Shown: in pieces, positions 27,123 through 35,646 of the stretch
How the letters are laid out: the number at the start of each line of letters is the position of its first letter
Position numbering within the stretch: position 1 is the first letter of the stretch
Assembly: GCF_014334015.1 (NCBI RefSeq)
Contig: NZ_CP060488.1
Location: 2,314,501-2,378,500, forward strand
From: Bacteroides sp. M10
GTDB taxonomy: Bacteria; Bacteroidota; Bacteroidia; Bacteroidales; Bacteroidaceae
Direction of reading: 5' to 3'
DNA length: 64,000 nt
Notes under the pieces: model-generated
What the model was told of the DNA's origin: nothing
What the model saw: the letters and a program-made list of their open reading frames with translations, nothing else
Database searches by the model: none
Position numbers and translations under genes: made by a program

Positions 27123-27174
27123 CTGGTAATGAGAGTAAATTGTAATATCTGGTAATGGGAGTTGATCGTAATAT
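27123..27174 (+). repeat. Imperfect 26-bp tandem duplication at the start of the CE1 esterase gene
   Basis: The copies 27123-27148 and 27149-27174 both begin CTGGTAATG and end GTAATAT, and agree at 22 of 26 positions. The second copy carries one possible start (27155) and runs into the preferred one (27173). Confidence 0.75.
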
Positions 27175-28015
27175 GAGGTATACTGTTGCATTTATATTGG
27201 TTTTCTGTATGTTGGAGATAACCCATGCGGGTAGTCGTATCGAATTTAAGAAAATGCCATGTACCATGTTACAAGGCATTACAGAACGGGAATATACGAT
27301 ATATCTGCCGGATGACTATAACTTGTCCGACACCTGTACTTATCCGGTACTGTATTTATTACATGGGGGAAATTGTTCAAATACCGATTGGGTTTATTCA
27401 GGGAACCTGCAAACCGTTGTTGATACTTTGGTTTCTGTCGGTTTGGCTGCAAAGATGATTATTGTGTGTCCGGAAGGAAATAAAAATAATATGATCTGGT
27501 TCAATGCCCCGCATTGGAAATACGAGGACTTTTTCTTTCATGAATTTATGCCCTATATCGAAACTCATTACAGAGTAAAGCCGGATAAGAAATATCGTTC
27601 AATAGCCGGATACTCGATGGGAGGGGGAGCATCTATTGTTTATGGACTATATCATCCTGAAAAGTTCCATGTTGTATATGGTATGAGCAGCTATCTGCGT
27701 AGTCAGTATCTGGAATTTTTGAAGGATGATCCCTCTGCTTCGTGGCGTCAGCAATTGATTGATGATAACAACCCGATTCGAACGATACAATCGGGAACGG
27801 CAAGCAAGGTCATGGAATGGAAAAAGATACATTGGTTTATCGATTGTGGTGATAAAGACTTTACGTATGAAGCGAATGTGGATTTGATAAAAGCCTTTCG
27901 CGAACAGAACATTCCGTATGAATTCCGGGTAAAAGGGGGAGGACATGACTGGGACTATTGGCGTATAGCGTTGCGTGATGCTATCGTATATGTTTCGCAA
28001 AAAATGGAATTATAA
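27173..28015 (+). CDS. CE1 family esterase (feruloyl/acetyl esterase type)
   Basis: The 280-residue protein is read from the ATG at 27173, which begins directly with a signal peptide (MRYTVAFILVFCMLEITHAG). The ATG at 27155 would add six polar residues and lies in a tandem duplication. It is an esterase-D/CE1 alpha/beta-hydrolase: the nucleophile Ser148 in AGYSMGGG, an acidic residue in FIDCGDKDF and His258 in GGGHDW. The motif LYLLHGGNCSNTDW is also typical. In xylan loci such enzymes release ferulate, coumarate or acetate from arabinoxylan. It lies between two GH31 genes in the same operon, 11 bp before the second, consistent with side-chain removal in the periplasm. Confidence 0.85.
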   Translation: MRYTVAFILVFCMLEITHAGSRIEFKKMPCTMLQGITEREYTIYLPDDYNLSDTCTYPVLYLLHGGNCSNTDWVYSGNLQTVVDTLVSVGLAAKMIIVCPEGNKNNMIWFNAPHWKYEDFFFHEFMPYIETHYRVKPDKKYRSIAGYSMGGGASIVYGLYHPEKFHVVYGMSSYLRSQYLEFLKDDPSASWRQQLIDDNNPIRTIQSGTASKVMEWKKIHWFIDCGDKDFTYEANVDLIKAFREQNIPYEFRVKGGGHDWDYWRIALRDAIVYVSQKMEL

Positions 28016-28026
28016 CAGTACTATTT

Positions 28027-30555
28027 ATGAAAAACCGATATAAAATGGAACGATCTCTGGTGGCATGGTTTATGATTGCCTTTATGATCTCAACGAATGC
28101 TTTCACGGCTTTGTCGCAAGTCAAGCAGACTACTTATCTGACAAATGGCATTTCTTGTGATTTGGAACAGGGAATGTTAAAGGTTGAGTTTGTCACCCCG
28201 GATATTGTGAGAGTTCAATATACGAAGGAAAACACATGGATGGGAAATGGAACGGATGTTTGTGTTCCGCGTATATCTGATAAACCTGTTCGTCTGAAAT
28301 ATACCAAAGAAACGGATTGTTGCTGGTTGAAATCGGACAGCCTGATGGTCAGAGTCGGTTTGAATACTGCTTCTATCACCTATTTGGATAAAGAGGGGCG
28401 ATTATTGTTACGGGAAAATCAGAAGATACCCAGAGTCGGAGAAAAGAAAGTGACAGAGCAGGCTATCTATGACGAGCATTCCAAACAGATAAAGAAAACA
28501 GCGGATGGTGATAAAGAAATCAAAAGCATTTTGCGTCATGATACCATAGGGCACACCTGGAAATATCGGATTAACTTCGAATGGCAACCATTGGAGGCTT
28601 TATATGGATGGGGAGCTCATATGGAAGATTATATGAATCTGCGTGGGAAGGAACTTTATTTATGCCAGCATAATTTAAAAGCTATGGTTCCGGTGGTAAA
28701 TTCGACAGCCGGCTACGGATTATTGTTTGACGCCGGGTGTGCGATGATGTTTAAAGACAATTCAGAAGGGAGTTTCGTGGAACTTGAAGCAGCCAAACAG
28801 ATTGATTATTACTTCATGAAGGGCAGGACAATGGATGCCGTAGTGGCCAATTATCGTTTGTTGACGGGTAATTCTCCCATGATGCCTCTTTATCTTTTCG
28901 GTTATATCCAATCTAAAGAGCGTTATGTCAGTTCCGATGATTTGATTCATACTTTAAAAGAGTATCGTCAAAGGCAAATCCCAATTGATATGATTGTACA
29001 GGATTGGAATTATTGGCCGCAAGGTCAATGGGGAAGCATGAGTATGAATCCTGAATTTTATCCTGATAAAAGAAAACTGGCAGATGAAATTCATTCCCTG
29101 CATGCTAAATTAATGATATCGATATGGCCGAATGCCATGAACTGTCCCCAACAGGAGGATTTCAAACGGAAAGGTTTATTATTAAACGGAACTTCTGTGT
29201 ATGATGCTTTTAATCCATCAGCGAGAGAATTATACTGGAGTTATGCAAATAAAGAGTTTTTTAGTAACGGCTTTGATGCATGGTGGTGTGATGCTTCAGA
29301 ACCGTTGGATGCCGACTGGACTTTTATGAAGGATGGTTATGGGATTGATAATCATCGGCAGCGTTGGGAATTGAATACAAATTTATTAAGTAGTGTATTG
29401 GGAGCGGAACGTAGTCAACTGTATTCCTTATACCATGCGATGGGCATTTATGAGAACCAGCGTTTAGTGAATGAGAATAAGCGTGTTGTAAATCTCACTC
29501 GTTCCAGTTATGCAGGTCAGCAACGTTATTCTACGATAACGTGGAACGGTGATACCCGTGCAACCTGGCAATCTTTTGCCCAAATGATTCCCGCAGGACT
29601 GAATTTTATGGCTACTGGCTGTCCCTATTGGACTGTGGATATTGGAGCTTTTTTTACGAAGAATGGCGCTCAATGGTTTTGGAAAGGCGATTACGATAAA
29701 GGAGTGGCTGATATGGCGTATCGGGAATTATATACCCGAATGTTTCAATATGGTGCATTCTTGCCTGTATTCCGAAGTCATGGTTCCGATACTCCCCGTG
29801 AAGTGTGGCGTTTTGGTAAACCGGGCGAGCCTTTTTATGAGAGTCTGATTAAAATGATTCATTTGAGGTATCGTTTGCTTCCTTATATCTACTCTTTGGC
29901 AGGAAAGGTGCATCGTGATAATTATACAATGACTAGAGCACTGGCGTTTGATTTTTCAGCAGATACGCGGGTTGCCGATTTGAAAGATGAATTTATGTTG
30001 GGTCCGGCTTTGTTGGTTGCCCCTGTTACTACTCCCATGTATTATTCTGTTGATTCCCGTCCATTGGAGAATATAGAGAAGATACGCCGTGTATATTTAC
30101 CGGCCGGAGCCGGTTGGACAGACTTCTGGACCGGTGAAAAGTATAAGGGCGGGCAATGGATTGTTTCAGAAGCGGCTATAGACAAAATTCCTCTTCTGGT
30201 TCGTCAAGGATCGATTATTCCAATGGGGCCGGTTATGCAATATACATCGGAAAAAGTGGATGCCGAATGGGAGATACGGATTTACCCCGGGGCGGACTCT
30301 TCATTTACGGTATATGAGGATGAGGGGGATAATTATAATTATGAAAAGGGGAAGTCATCGAGTTTTGAGATGAAATGGGATGATAAAAATAACACATTGA
30401 CCCTTTCTGATCGTAAAGGCGAATATGCTGGTATGCCTGTATGCCGCAGATTGAAGTTGGTAAGGGTTGATAAGAATTCAGGAACAGGTGTAGAAGAAAA
30501 TGTCGGTGGAAAGTCCATTGAATATAGAGGAAAACATCTGAAAATAAAAATATGA
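28027..30555 (+). CDS. GH31 family alpha-glycosidase, second copy
   Basis: This 842-residue protein has a signal peptide (ending near FTALSQ). The GH31 barrel has nucleophile Asp422 in DAWWCDASEPLD and acid/base Asp509 in TWNGDTRATW. Compared with the GH31 at 24621 it has an extra charged insert at about residues 135-175 before the barrel, and Cys-Asp-Ala where the other has Met-Asp-Ser at the active site, so the substrate probably differs. It starts 11 bp after the CE1 gene. It probably removes an alpha-linked xylose or galactose unit, but which one cannot be told. Confidence 0.88.
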   Translation: MKNRYKMERSLVAWFMIAFMISTNAFTALSQVKQTTYLTNGISCDLEQGMLKVEFVTPDIVRVQYTKENTWMGNGTDVCVPRISDKPVRLKYTKETDCCWLKSDSLMVRVGLNTASITYLDKEGRLLLRENQKIPRVGEKKVTEQAIYDEHSKQIKKTADGDKEIKSILRHDTIGHTWKYRINFEWQPLEALYGWGAHMEDYMNLRGKELYLCQHNLKAMVPVVNSTAGYGLLFDAGCAMMFKDNSEGSFVELEAAKQIDYYFMKGRTMDAVVANYRLLTGNSPMMPLYLFGYIQSKERYVSSDDLIHTLKEYRQRQIPIDMIVQDWNYWPQGQWGSMSMNPEFYPDKRKLADEIHSLHAKLMISIWPNAMNCPQQEDFKRKGLLLNGTSVYDAFNPSARELYWSYANKEFFSNGFDAWWCDASEPLDADWTFMKDGYGIDNHRQRWELNTNLLSSVLGAERSQLYSLYHAMGIYENQRLVNENKRVVNLTRSSYAGQQRYSTITWNGDTRATWQSFAQMIPAGLNFMATGCPYWTVDIGAFFTKNGAQWFWKGDYDKGVADMAYRELYTRMFQYGAFLPVFRSHGSDTPREVWRFGKPGEPFYESLIKMIHLRYRLLPYIYSLAGKVHRDNYTMTRALAFDFSADTRVADLKDEFMLGPALLVAPVTTPMYYSVDSRPLENIEKIRRVYLPAGAGWTDFWTGEKYKGGQWIVSEAAIDKIPLLVRQGSIIPMGPVMQYTSEKVDAEWEIRIYPGADSSFTVYEDEGDNYNYEKGKSSSFEMKWDDKNNTLTLSDRKGEYAGMPVCRRLKLVRVDKNSGTGVEENVGGKSIEYRGKHLKIKI

Positions 30556-30590
30556 AATAGTAGAATCTAAAACCATTTAAAATAAAGAAT

Positions 30591-31922
30591 ATGAGAAACT
30601 TAAAATTCCTTGGTGTGTCGTTCCTATTGGCTATGACTGCCGCCACTTCAGGAGTGGCACAAAATCCTATTATCCAGACAAAGTATACTGCCGATCCGGC
30701 TCCGATGGTATATAATGATACAGTTTTTCTTTATACCACTCATGATGAGGATGATGCCGAAGGGTTTAAAATGTTGGACTGGCTGCTCTATACGTCCACG
30801 GATATGGTGAATTGGACCGACCATGGCGCGGTTGCTTCTTTGAAGAGCTTTGATTGGGTGACACGCGATAACGGTGCCTGGGCGGAACAGGTGATTGAAC
30901 GTAATGGTAAATTCTATATGTATTGTCCGATTCATGGTAACGGTATCGGTGTGTTGGTGGCAGATTCTCCTTATGGTCCTTTCAAAGACCCTTTGAACAA
31001 ACCGTTGGTGTGGCAAAAGGAACATTGGGACGACATTGATCCGACCGTATTTATCGACGATGACGGACAAGCTTATATGTATTGGGGAAATCCGAATGTT
31101 TACTATGTGAAGCTGAATGAAGATATGATCTCTTATTCAGGAGAAATTGTAAAATTGGCTAATAAGCCGGAGCATTATCAGGAGGGGCCGTGGGTATATA
31201 AACGTAACGGGCATTATTATATGGCTTTCGCTTCGACTTGTTGTCCGGAGGGGATTGGTTATGCGATGAGTGATAAAGCTACCGGACCATGGACTACAAA
31301 AGGATATATCATGAAACCTACAGAGAGAACGAGAGGCAATCATCCGGGAATTATTGATTATAAAGGAGATTCTTATGTGTTTGGACTGAATTATGATTTA
31401 CTTCATCTGGAGACTTTCGATCATAAGGAACGCCGTTCGACATCTGTGGCAAAAATGTATTATAATCCGGATGGAACAATTCAGGAAGTGCCTTATTGGC
31501 AGGATACAAAATTGGATCAAATAGAAAATTTCAATCCTTATCGTAGAGTGGAAGCTGAAACAATGGCTTGGGGATATGGCTTGAAAACCGGAAATTTTGA
31601 GAAAGGTGGTTTATATGTGACGGATATTGATAATGACGAATACTTGTCTGTACGGGGTGTTGATTTTGGAACAAAAGGGGCGAAGAAGTTTAGTGTCAGT
31701 GCCGCTTGTGTTGAAAAAGGAGGAAAAATAGAAATTCGTTTGGATAAGGTGGACGGTCCGATAGTTGGTGTTGTCAGCGTTTCGCCTACAGGAGGAATGG
31801 ATATCTATAAATTGATGTCATGCCGGATCAAGGAGGCTAAGGGAGTGCACGACCTTTATTTTTGCTTTAAAGGAGAAAAAGGGAAAAAACTTTTTAATCT
31901 GGATTATTGGGAGTTTAAATAA
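30591..31922 (+). CDS. GH43 family arabinofuranosidase/xylosidase with C-terminal CBM6-like domain
   Basis: This 443-residue protein has a signal peptide (ending GVAQ). The GH43 propeller runs over about residues 25-300, with base Asp35 (YTADPAPMV), Asp150 (DDIDPTVF) and acid Glu198 (YQEGPWVY). The DPAPMV form is characteristic of the GH43-CBM6 enzymes. The C-terminal CBM6-like beta-sandwich starts near residue 305 (NPYRRVEAETMAWGYG). These enzymes typically remove arabinofuranose or xylose from arabinoxylan. A paralog with the same architecture is at 51967 in a different operon. Confidence 0.9.
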   Translation: MRNLKFLGVSFLLAMTAATSGVAQNPIIQTKYTADPAPMVYNDTVFLYTTHDEDDAEGFKMLDWLLYTSTDMVNWTDHGAVASLKSFDWVTRDNGAWAEQVIERNGKFYMYCPIHGNGIGVLVADSPYGPFKDPLNKPLVWQKEHWDDIDPTVFIDDDGQAYMYWGNPNVYYVKLNEDMISYSGEIVKLANKPEHYQEGPWVYKRNGHYYMAFASTCCPEGIGYAMSDKATGPWTTKGYIMKPTERTRGNHPGIIDYKGDSYVFGLNYDLLHLETFDHKERRSTSVAKMYYNPDGTIQEVPYWQDTKLDQIENFNPYRRVEAETMAWGYGLKTGNFEKGGLYVTDIDNDEYLSVRGVDFGTKGAKKFSVSAACVEKGGKIEIRLDKVDGPIVGVVSVSPTGGMDIYKLMSCRIKEAKGVHDLYFCFKGEKGKKLFNLDYWEFK

Positions 31923-31972
31923 TATGGATATTATAGAGACTAGAGCTCTAGTCTTTTGATTAAGAATAGTTT

Positions 31973-33592
31973 ATGAGAAAACTTTTTGTTGTATTGGTAT
32001 CATCGTTGTTTTTAATAACGGGATATGCTAGGGAAATAGCTCCTGATAATACAGGTCTTTTAAGAGATTCATTACCCGCTACATTCCGGAATCCGGTTAT
32101 AAACGCGGATGTTCCGGATATATCCGTTATTAGGGTAGGAGATGATTTCTATATGATTAGTACTACGATGCACCTGATGCCCGGTGCTCCTGTTATGAAA
32201 TCCAAGGATTTGGTAAATTGGGAAATGGTAGGTTATGTTTTTGATCGATTGACGGATAATCCCGGTTATGATTTAAAAGAGGGCACTGTTTACGGATGGG
32301 GACAATGGGCATCGTCTATCCGTTATCATAATGGCAAATTTTATGTTTTCTTTTCTCCGAATAACAAGCCTTATAAGGGATATATTTACTCGGCAACGGA
32401 TCCGGCAGGGGAATGGAAATTGGTATCTCGTACACCACATTTTCATGATGCATCTCTCTTCTTTGATGATGACGGACGGGTGTATATTTTTTATGCGACG
32501 GGAGCGCTTGCAGAATTGAAAAGTGACCTCTCTGGCATCAAACCGGATGGGGTCAACATGAAGATTTTTGAACGTGATGAAGCGGAGAACGGGCTGTTAG
32601 AAGGGAGTCAGGTGATAAAGCACAATGGGAAATATTATTTGCTCATGATTTCATGGCCCAGGAATGGTATTCGTAGAGAAGTGTGTTATCGGGCGGATAA
32701 GATAACCGGCCCGTATGAAAAGAAAGTAATTCTGGAAGATGCTTTTGACACCTATGGTGGAGTAGGACAGGGAAATATTGTTGATACGCCTGATGGACGC
32801 TGGTATGGAATGATGTTTCAAGACCGGAACGGGATAGGGCGTGTACCTACTTTGATGCCGTGTCGTTGGGTGGATGGCTGGCCGATGTTGGGGGATGAAG
32901 AAGGGCGTGTGCCTTTGGCTATGGAGAAGCCGATCCAGGGCTATCCGGAAACTTCTTTAGTGGTAAGTGATGATTTCAGCGACCGGAAATTGAAACTTAA
33001 TTGGCAATGGAACCATAACCCGTTGGATGAGTATTGGTCTTTAAGTGAACGTCCGGGTTATTTGAGACTGAAAACAAACAGGGTTGTTGATAATCTGTAT
33101 GCAGCTCCCAATACTATCACACAGCGTATGGAGGGGCCTGCATGTAGCGCTACTGTTTCTATGGATATATCCAGAATGCAGGATGGGGATGTGGCCGGAC
33201 TTTGTGCATTTAATGGCGACTCTGGTTTGCTTTCTGTTGTAATGAGCGGTGATAAGAAATATCTTACAATGGCCACTAATGTGGTGGAACTGAATGGTCC
33301 GGAAAAGACAATTCTAAAAGTGGACGCAATTGAAAAAGAACGGATAGAGCTGACCCGGAATACAATTTATCTACGAATAGACTGTGATTTTAGTCAGCAT
33401 CGTGACTTGGCTACTTTTTATTATAGTTTGGATAACCAGCATTGGGCAAAGATCGGTCAGGATTTTAAAATGAAATTTGATTATACCAAGTTTTTTATGG
33501 GAACGAGGTTTGCCATATTCAATTATGCTACAAAAACGAGTGGCGGTTATGTTGATGTCGACTTCTTTCGTTATCAAAAAGGTGAATATTAA
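31973..33592 (+). CDS. GH43 family beta-xylosidase-like enzyme
   Basis: This 539-residue protein has a signal peptide (ending GYA). The GH43 propeller has base Asp49 (NADVPDISVI), modulator Asp159 (FHDASLFF) and acid Glu210 (LLEGSQVIKHNG). Residues about 320-539 form a DUF1349/concanavalin-like C-terminal beta-sandwich. The ADVPDIS and HDASLFFDDDG signatures belong to a different GH43 branch from the other four GH43 proteins here, so it likely cleaves a different linkage (beta-xylosidase is a good guess). It is the last gene of the operon starting at 22867. No clear hairpin terminator follows. Confidence 0.9.
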   Translation: MRKLFVVLVSSLFLITGYAREIAPDNTGLLRDSLPATFRNPVINADVPDISVIRVGDDFYMISTTMHLMPGAPVMKSKDLVNWEMVGYVFDRLTDNPGYDLKEGTVYGWGQWASSIRYHNGKFYVFFSPNNKPYKGYIYSATDPAGEWKLVSRTPHFHDASLFFDDDGRVYIFYATGALAELKSDLSGIKPDGVNMKIFERDEAENGLLEGSQVIKHNGKYYLLMISWPRNGIRREVCYRADKITGPYEKKVILEDAFDTYGGVGQGNIVDTPDGRWYGMMFQDRNGIGRVPTLMPCRWVDGWPMLGDEEGRVPLAMEKPIQGYPETSLVVSDDFSDRKLKLNWQWNHNPLDEYWSLSERPGYLRLKTNRVVDNLYAAPNTITQRMEGPACSATVSMDISRMQDGDVAGLCAFNGDSGLLSVVMSGDKKYLTMATNVVELNGPEKTILKVDAIEKERIELTRNTIYLRIDCDFSQHRDLATFYYSLDNQHWAKIGQDFKMKFDYTKFFMGTRFAIFNYATKTSGGYVDVDFFRYQKGEY

Positions 33593-33622
33593 TAGGTTGT
33601 AAATTAGTGGATTACATCCGCC

Positions 33623-33731
33623 GTGCTACAAGGGCAAAGATGGATGTAACAGTGGAAATAAAGGGTGTTATTTTGGAAAAGAACCCCGTAACATGAATAT
33701 GACTGAAGTTTGGTAATGTAGCATATCTTTG
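33623..33731 (+). promoter_or_regulatory. Promoter of the GH43-SusCD operon with three phased HTCS boxes
   Basis: The boxes GTGCTAC (33623, weak), ATGTAAC (33644) and GTGTTAT (33665, diverged) are exactly 21 bp apart. The -7 box TATCTTTG is at 33724-33731, 59 bp after the start of the last box and 50 bp upstream of the ATG. The middle box also forms the inverted repeat TTACATCC/GGATGTAA (33612-33649). Confidence 0.55.
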
Positions 33732-33780
33732 CAAAAAAAACAGTAGTACATATTTCTGTTATAAAGATAATTAAAGTATT

Positions 33781-35514
33781 ATGAAGAATACGCAGATGTT
33801 ACAATCAATTTCGGTCGTCCTATGTTTCTTGTTTCTGTTGGGGGCGGTAACGATGTCATGTAGTTCAAAGAAAGAACAACAATTACCGACTATCGGAAAG
33901 TCTGTGGCTCTTTTTGATTATTTTTCTTATAAAGGAAATGATGACTTCTATATTGCTAATCCTCTGTCGGGTGAAGACTATTTTTATAATCCTATCTTAC
34001 CGGGCTGGTATTCCGATCCCAGTATTTGTACCAATGGAAGAGGTGACTACTTTCTGGTTACATCGACATTTACGTATTATCCCGGTGTTCCTATTTTCCA
34101 TAGCAGGGACTTGGTGAACTGGAAACAGATCGGTCATGTTTTGAATCGTGCTTCACAATTAGTGAACATGGAGGGACAGAATGTTAGTGGCGGTATTTTT
34201 GCTCCGGCCATTTCTTATAATCCGCATAATAAAACTTATTACATGGTGACTACGAATGTAGGAGCCGGAAATTTCTTTGTTAAAACGCAAGATCCGTTTG
34301 GTGAATGGTCGGAGCCGATAATGTTGCCGGAGGTCGGAGGTATTGATCCTTCTTTCTTTTTCGATGAGGATGGTAAAGCATATATTGTGAATAATGATGA
34401 GGCTCCGGACAATAAACCTGAATATAGCGGACACCGTACTATACGCATACAAGAGTTTGATGTGAAAACGGATAAGACCATCGGTCCCCGTAAGATTCTG
34501 GTGAACAAAGGAGCTCAACCGGAGGATAAGCCGATTTGGATAGAAGGCCCTCATTTATATAAAATGAACGGGAGGTATTTTCTGATGTCTGCCGAGGGTG
34601 GGACAGGAAACTGGCATTCGGAAGTGATATTTAGTGGTGATTCTCCAATGGGTAAATTTCTTCCCTGGAAAAACAATCCGATTTTGACGCAAAGACACCT
34701 GAATTCTGATCGCCCGAATTTAGTGACTTGTGCAGGTCATGCTGACCTTATTCAGGCAAAGGAAGGTGATTGGTGGGCTGTTTTCCTGGCTTGTCGTCCT
34801 ATCAACAATCAGTTTGAGAATCTGGGACGTGAAACATTTTTGATGCCCGTGAAATGGAGCGAAGACGGGTTTCCATACATGACTCAAGAAGACGATTTGG
34901 TACCTATGATTGTGAAACGTACTGGCGTGAAACGTGATACGACAGTTACTTATGGTAATTTTGAGTCAATTGATAATTTTGATTCTCACATACTTGATAT
35001 GTCATGGATGACTTTAAGGACTTCTGCTTCCGATCTATATTCTTTGTCGGAAACACCCGGATACCTGACCTTGAAGTGTGCCGATGTTAACGCTACGGAA
35101 AAGAAAACTCCGGCATTTGTATGTCGCCGCTTGCAGCATCATAAATTTGAATGTACAACCCGTATGTTGTTCGATCCTTCTGATGGCAAGGAGATGGCCG
35201 GAATGCTGTTGTTTAAAGATGAGACACACCAATATTTCTTCTGTTTAAGTAAAGCGAGTGAGAATAAATATATTTCGTTGAAACAAATTGGTGAAAAAGA
35301 GCAGATATTGGTTTCAGATGAAATAGACGCAAATACCAATGAAGTATATTTGAAATTAGTCTCTCAAGGAATTAGTTACGATTTCTATTATTCAATTGAT
35401 GGTGAAAAGAACTGGAAATTGCTTTGTAAGGATGTGGATGCCAGTTATCTCTCTACTGCTATGGCAGGTGGATTTACCGGTACTACAATCGGTTTATATG
35501 CTACTTGCAAATAA
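33781..35514 (+). CDS. GH43 family lipoprotein, paralog of the 22867 enzyme
   Basis: This 577-residue protein has a lipoprotein signal (VTMSC, Cys27). The GH43 propeller has base Asp79 (YSDPSI), modulator Asp189 (GIDPSFFF) and acid Glu255 (WIEGPHLY). It has the same C-terminal beta-sandwich as the GH43 at 22867 and similarity along the whole length, so the two arose by duplication. Lipidation may place this copy at the outer membrane while the other is periplasmic. Likely activity is alpha-L-arabinofuranosidase or beta-xylosidase on arabinoxylan. It heads the operon with both SusCD pairs. Confidence 0.92.
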   Translation: MKNTQMLQSISVVLCFLFLLGAVTMSCSSKKEQQLPTIGKSVALFDYFSYKGNDDFYIANPLSGEDYFYNPILPGWYSDPSICTNGRGDYFLVTSTFTYYPGVPIFHSRDLVNWKQIGHVLNRASQLVNMEGQNVSGGIFAPAISYNPHNKTYYMVTTNVGAGNFFVKTQDPFGEWSEPIMLPEVGGIDPSFFFDEDGKAYIVNNDEAPDNKPEYSGHRTIRIQEFDVKTDKTIGPRKILVNKGAQPEDKPIWIEGPHLYKMNGRYFLMSAEGGTGNWHSEVIFSGDSPMGKFLPWKNNPILTQRHLNSDRPNLVTCAGHADLIQAKEGDWWAVFLACRPINNQFENLGRETFLMPVKWSEDGFPYMTQEDDLVPMIVKRTGVKRDTTVTYGNFESIDNFDSHILDMSWMTLRTSASDLYSLSETPGYLTLKCADVNATEKKTPAFVCRRLQHHKFECTTRMLFDPSDGKEMAGMLLFKDETHQYFFCLSKASENKYISLKQIGEKEQILVSDEIDANTNEVYLKLVSQGISYDFYYSIDGEKNWKLLCKDVDASYLSTAMAGGFTGTTIGLYATCK

Positions 35515-35576
35515 ATACCTTTTTATAATAATCTAATACTGTTAGCCATGAAACGTACGTATGATGATAGTTGATA

Positions 35577-35588
35577 ACAAAATTTTGT
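35577..35588. promoter_or_regulatory. 12-bp palindrome ACAAAATTTTGT upstream of SusC
   Basis: This perfect palindrome sits in the 132-bp gap between the GH43 and SusC genes. No TAnnTTTG box or HTCS-type box array is seen in the gap, so SusC is probably transcribed from 33724; a processing site or internal regulatory site is possible. It could be chance in AT-rich DNA. Confidence 0.2.
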
Positions 35589-35646
35589 CAGTCGCTAATA
35601 ATAAGAGAAAATGTAATTATTAATATCTTATCTTAATTTAATAGTA

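Noticed and set aside
35589..35646. Separate promoter for the first xylan SusC
   Set aside because: No TAnnTTTG box or ATGTAAC array at the proper distance; an ATGTAAT at 35611 is too close to the start codon to fit.
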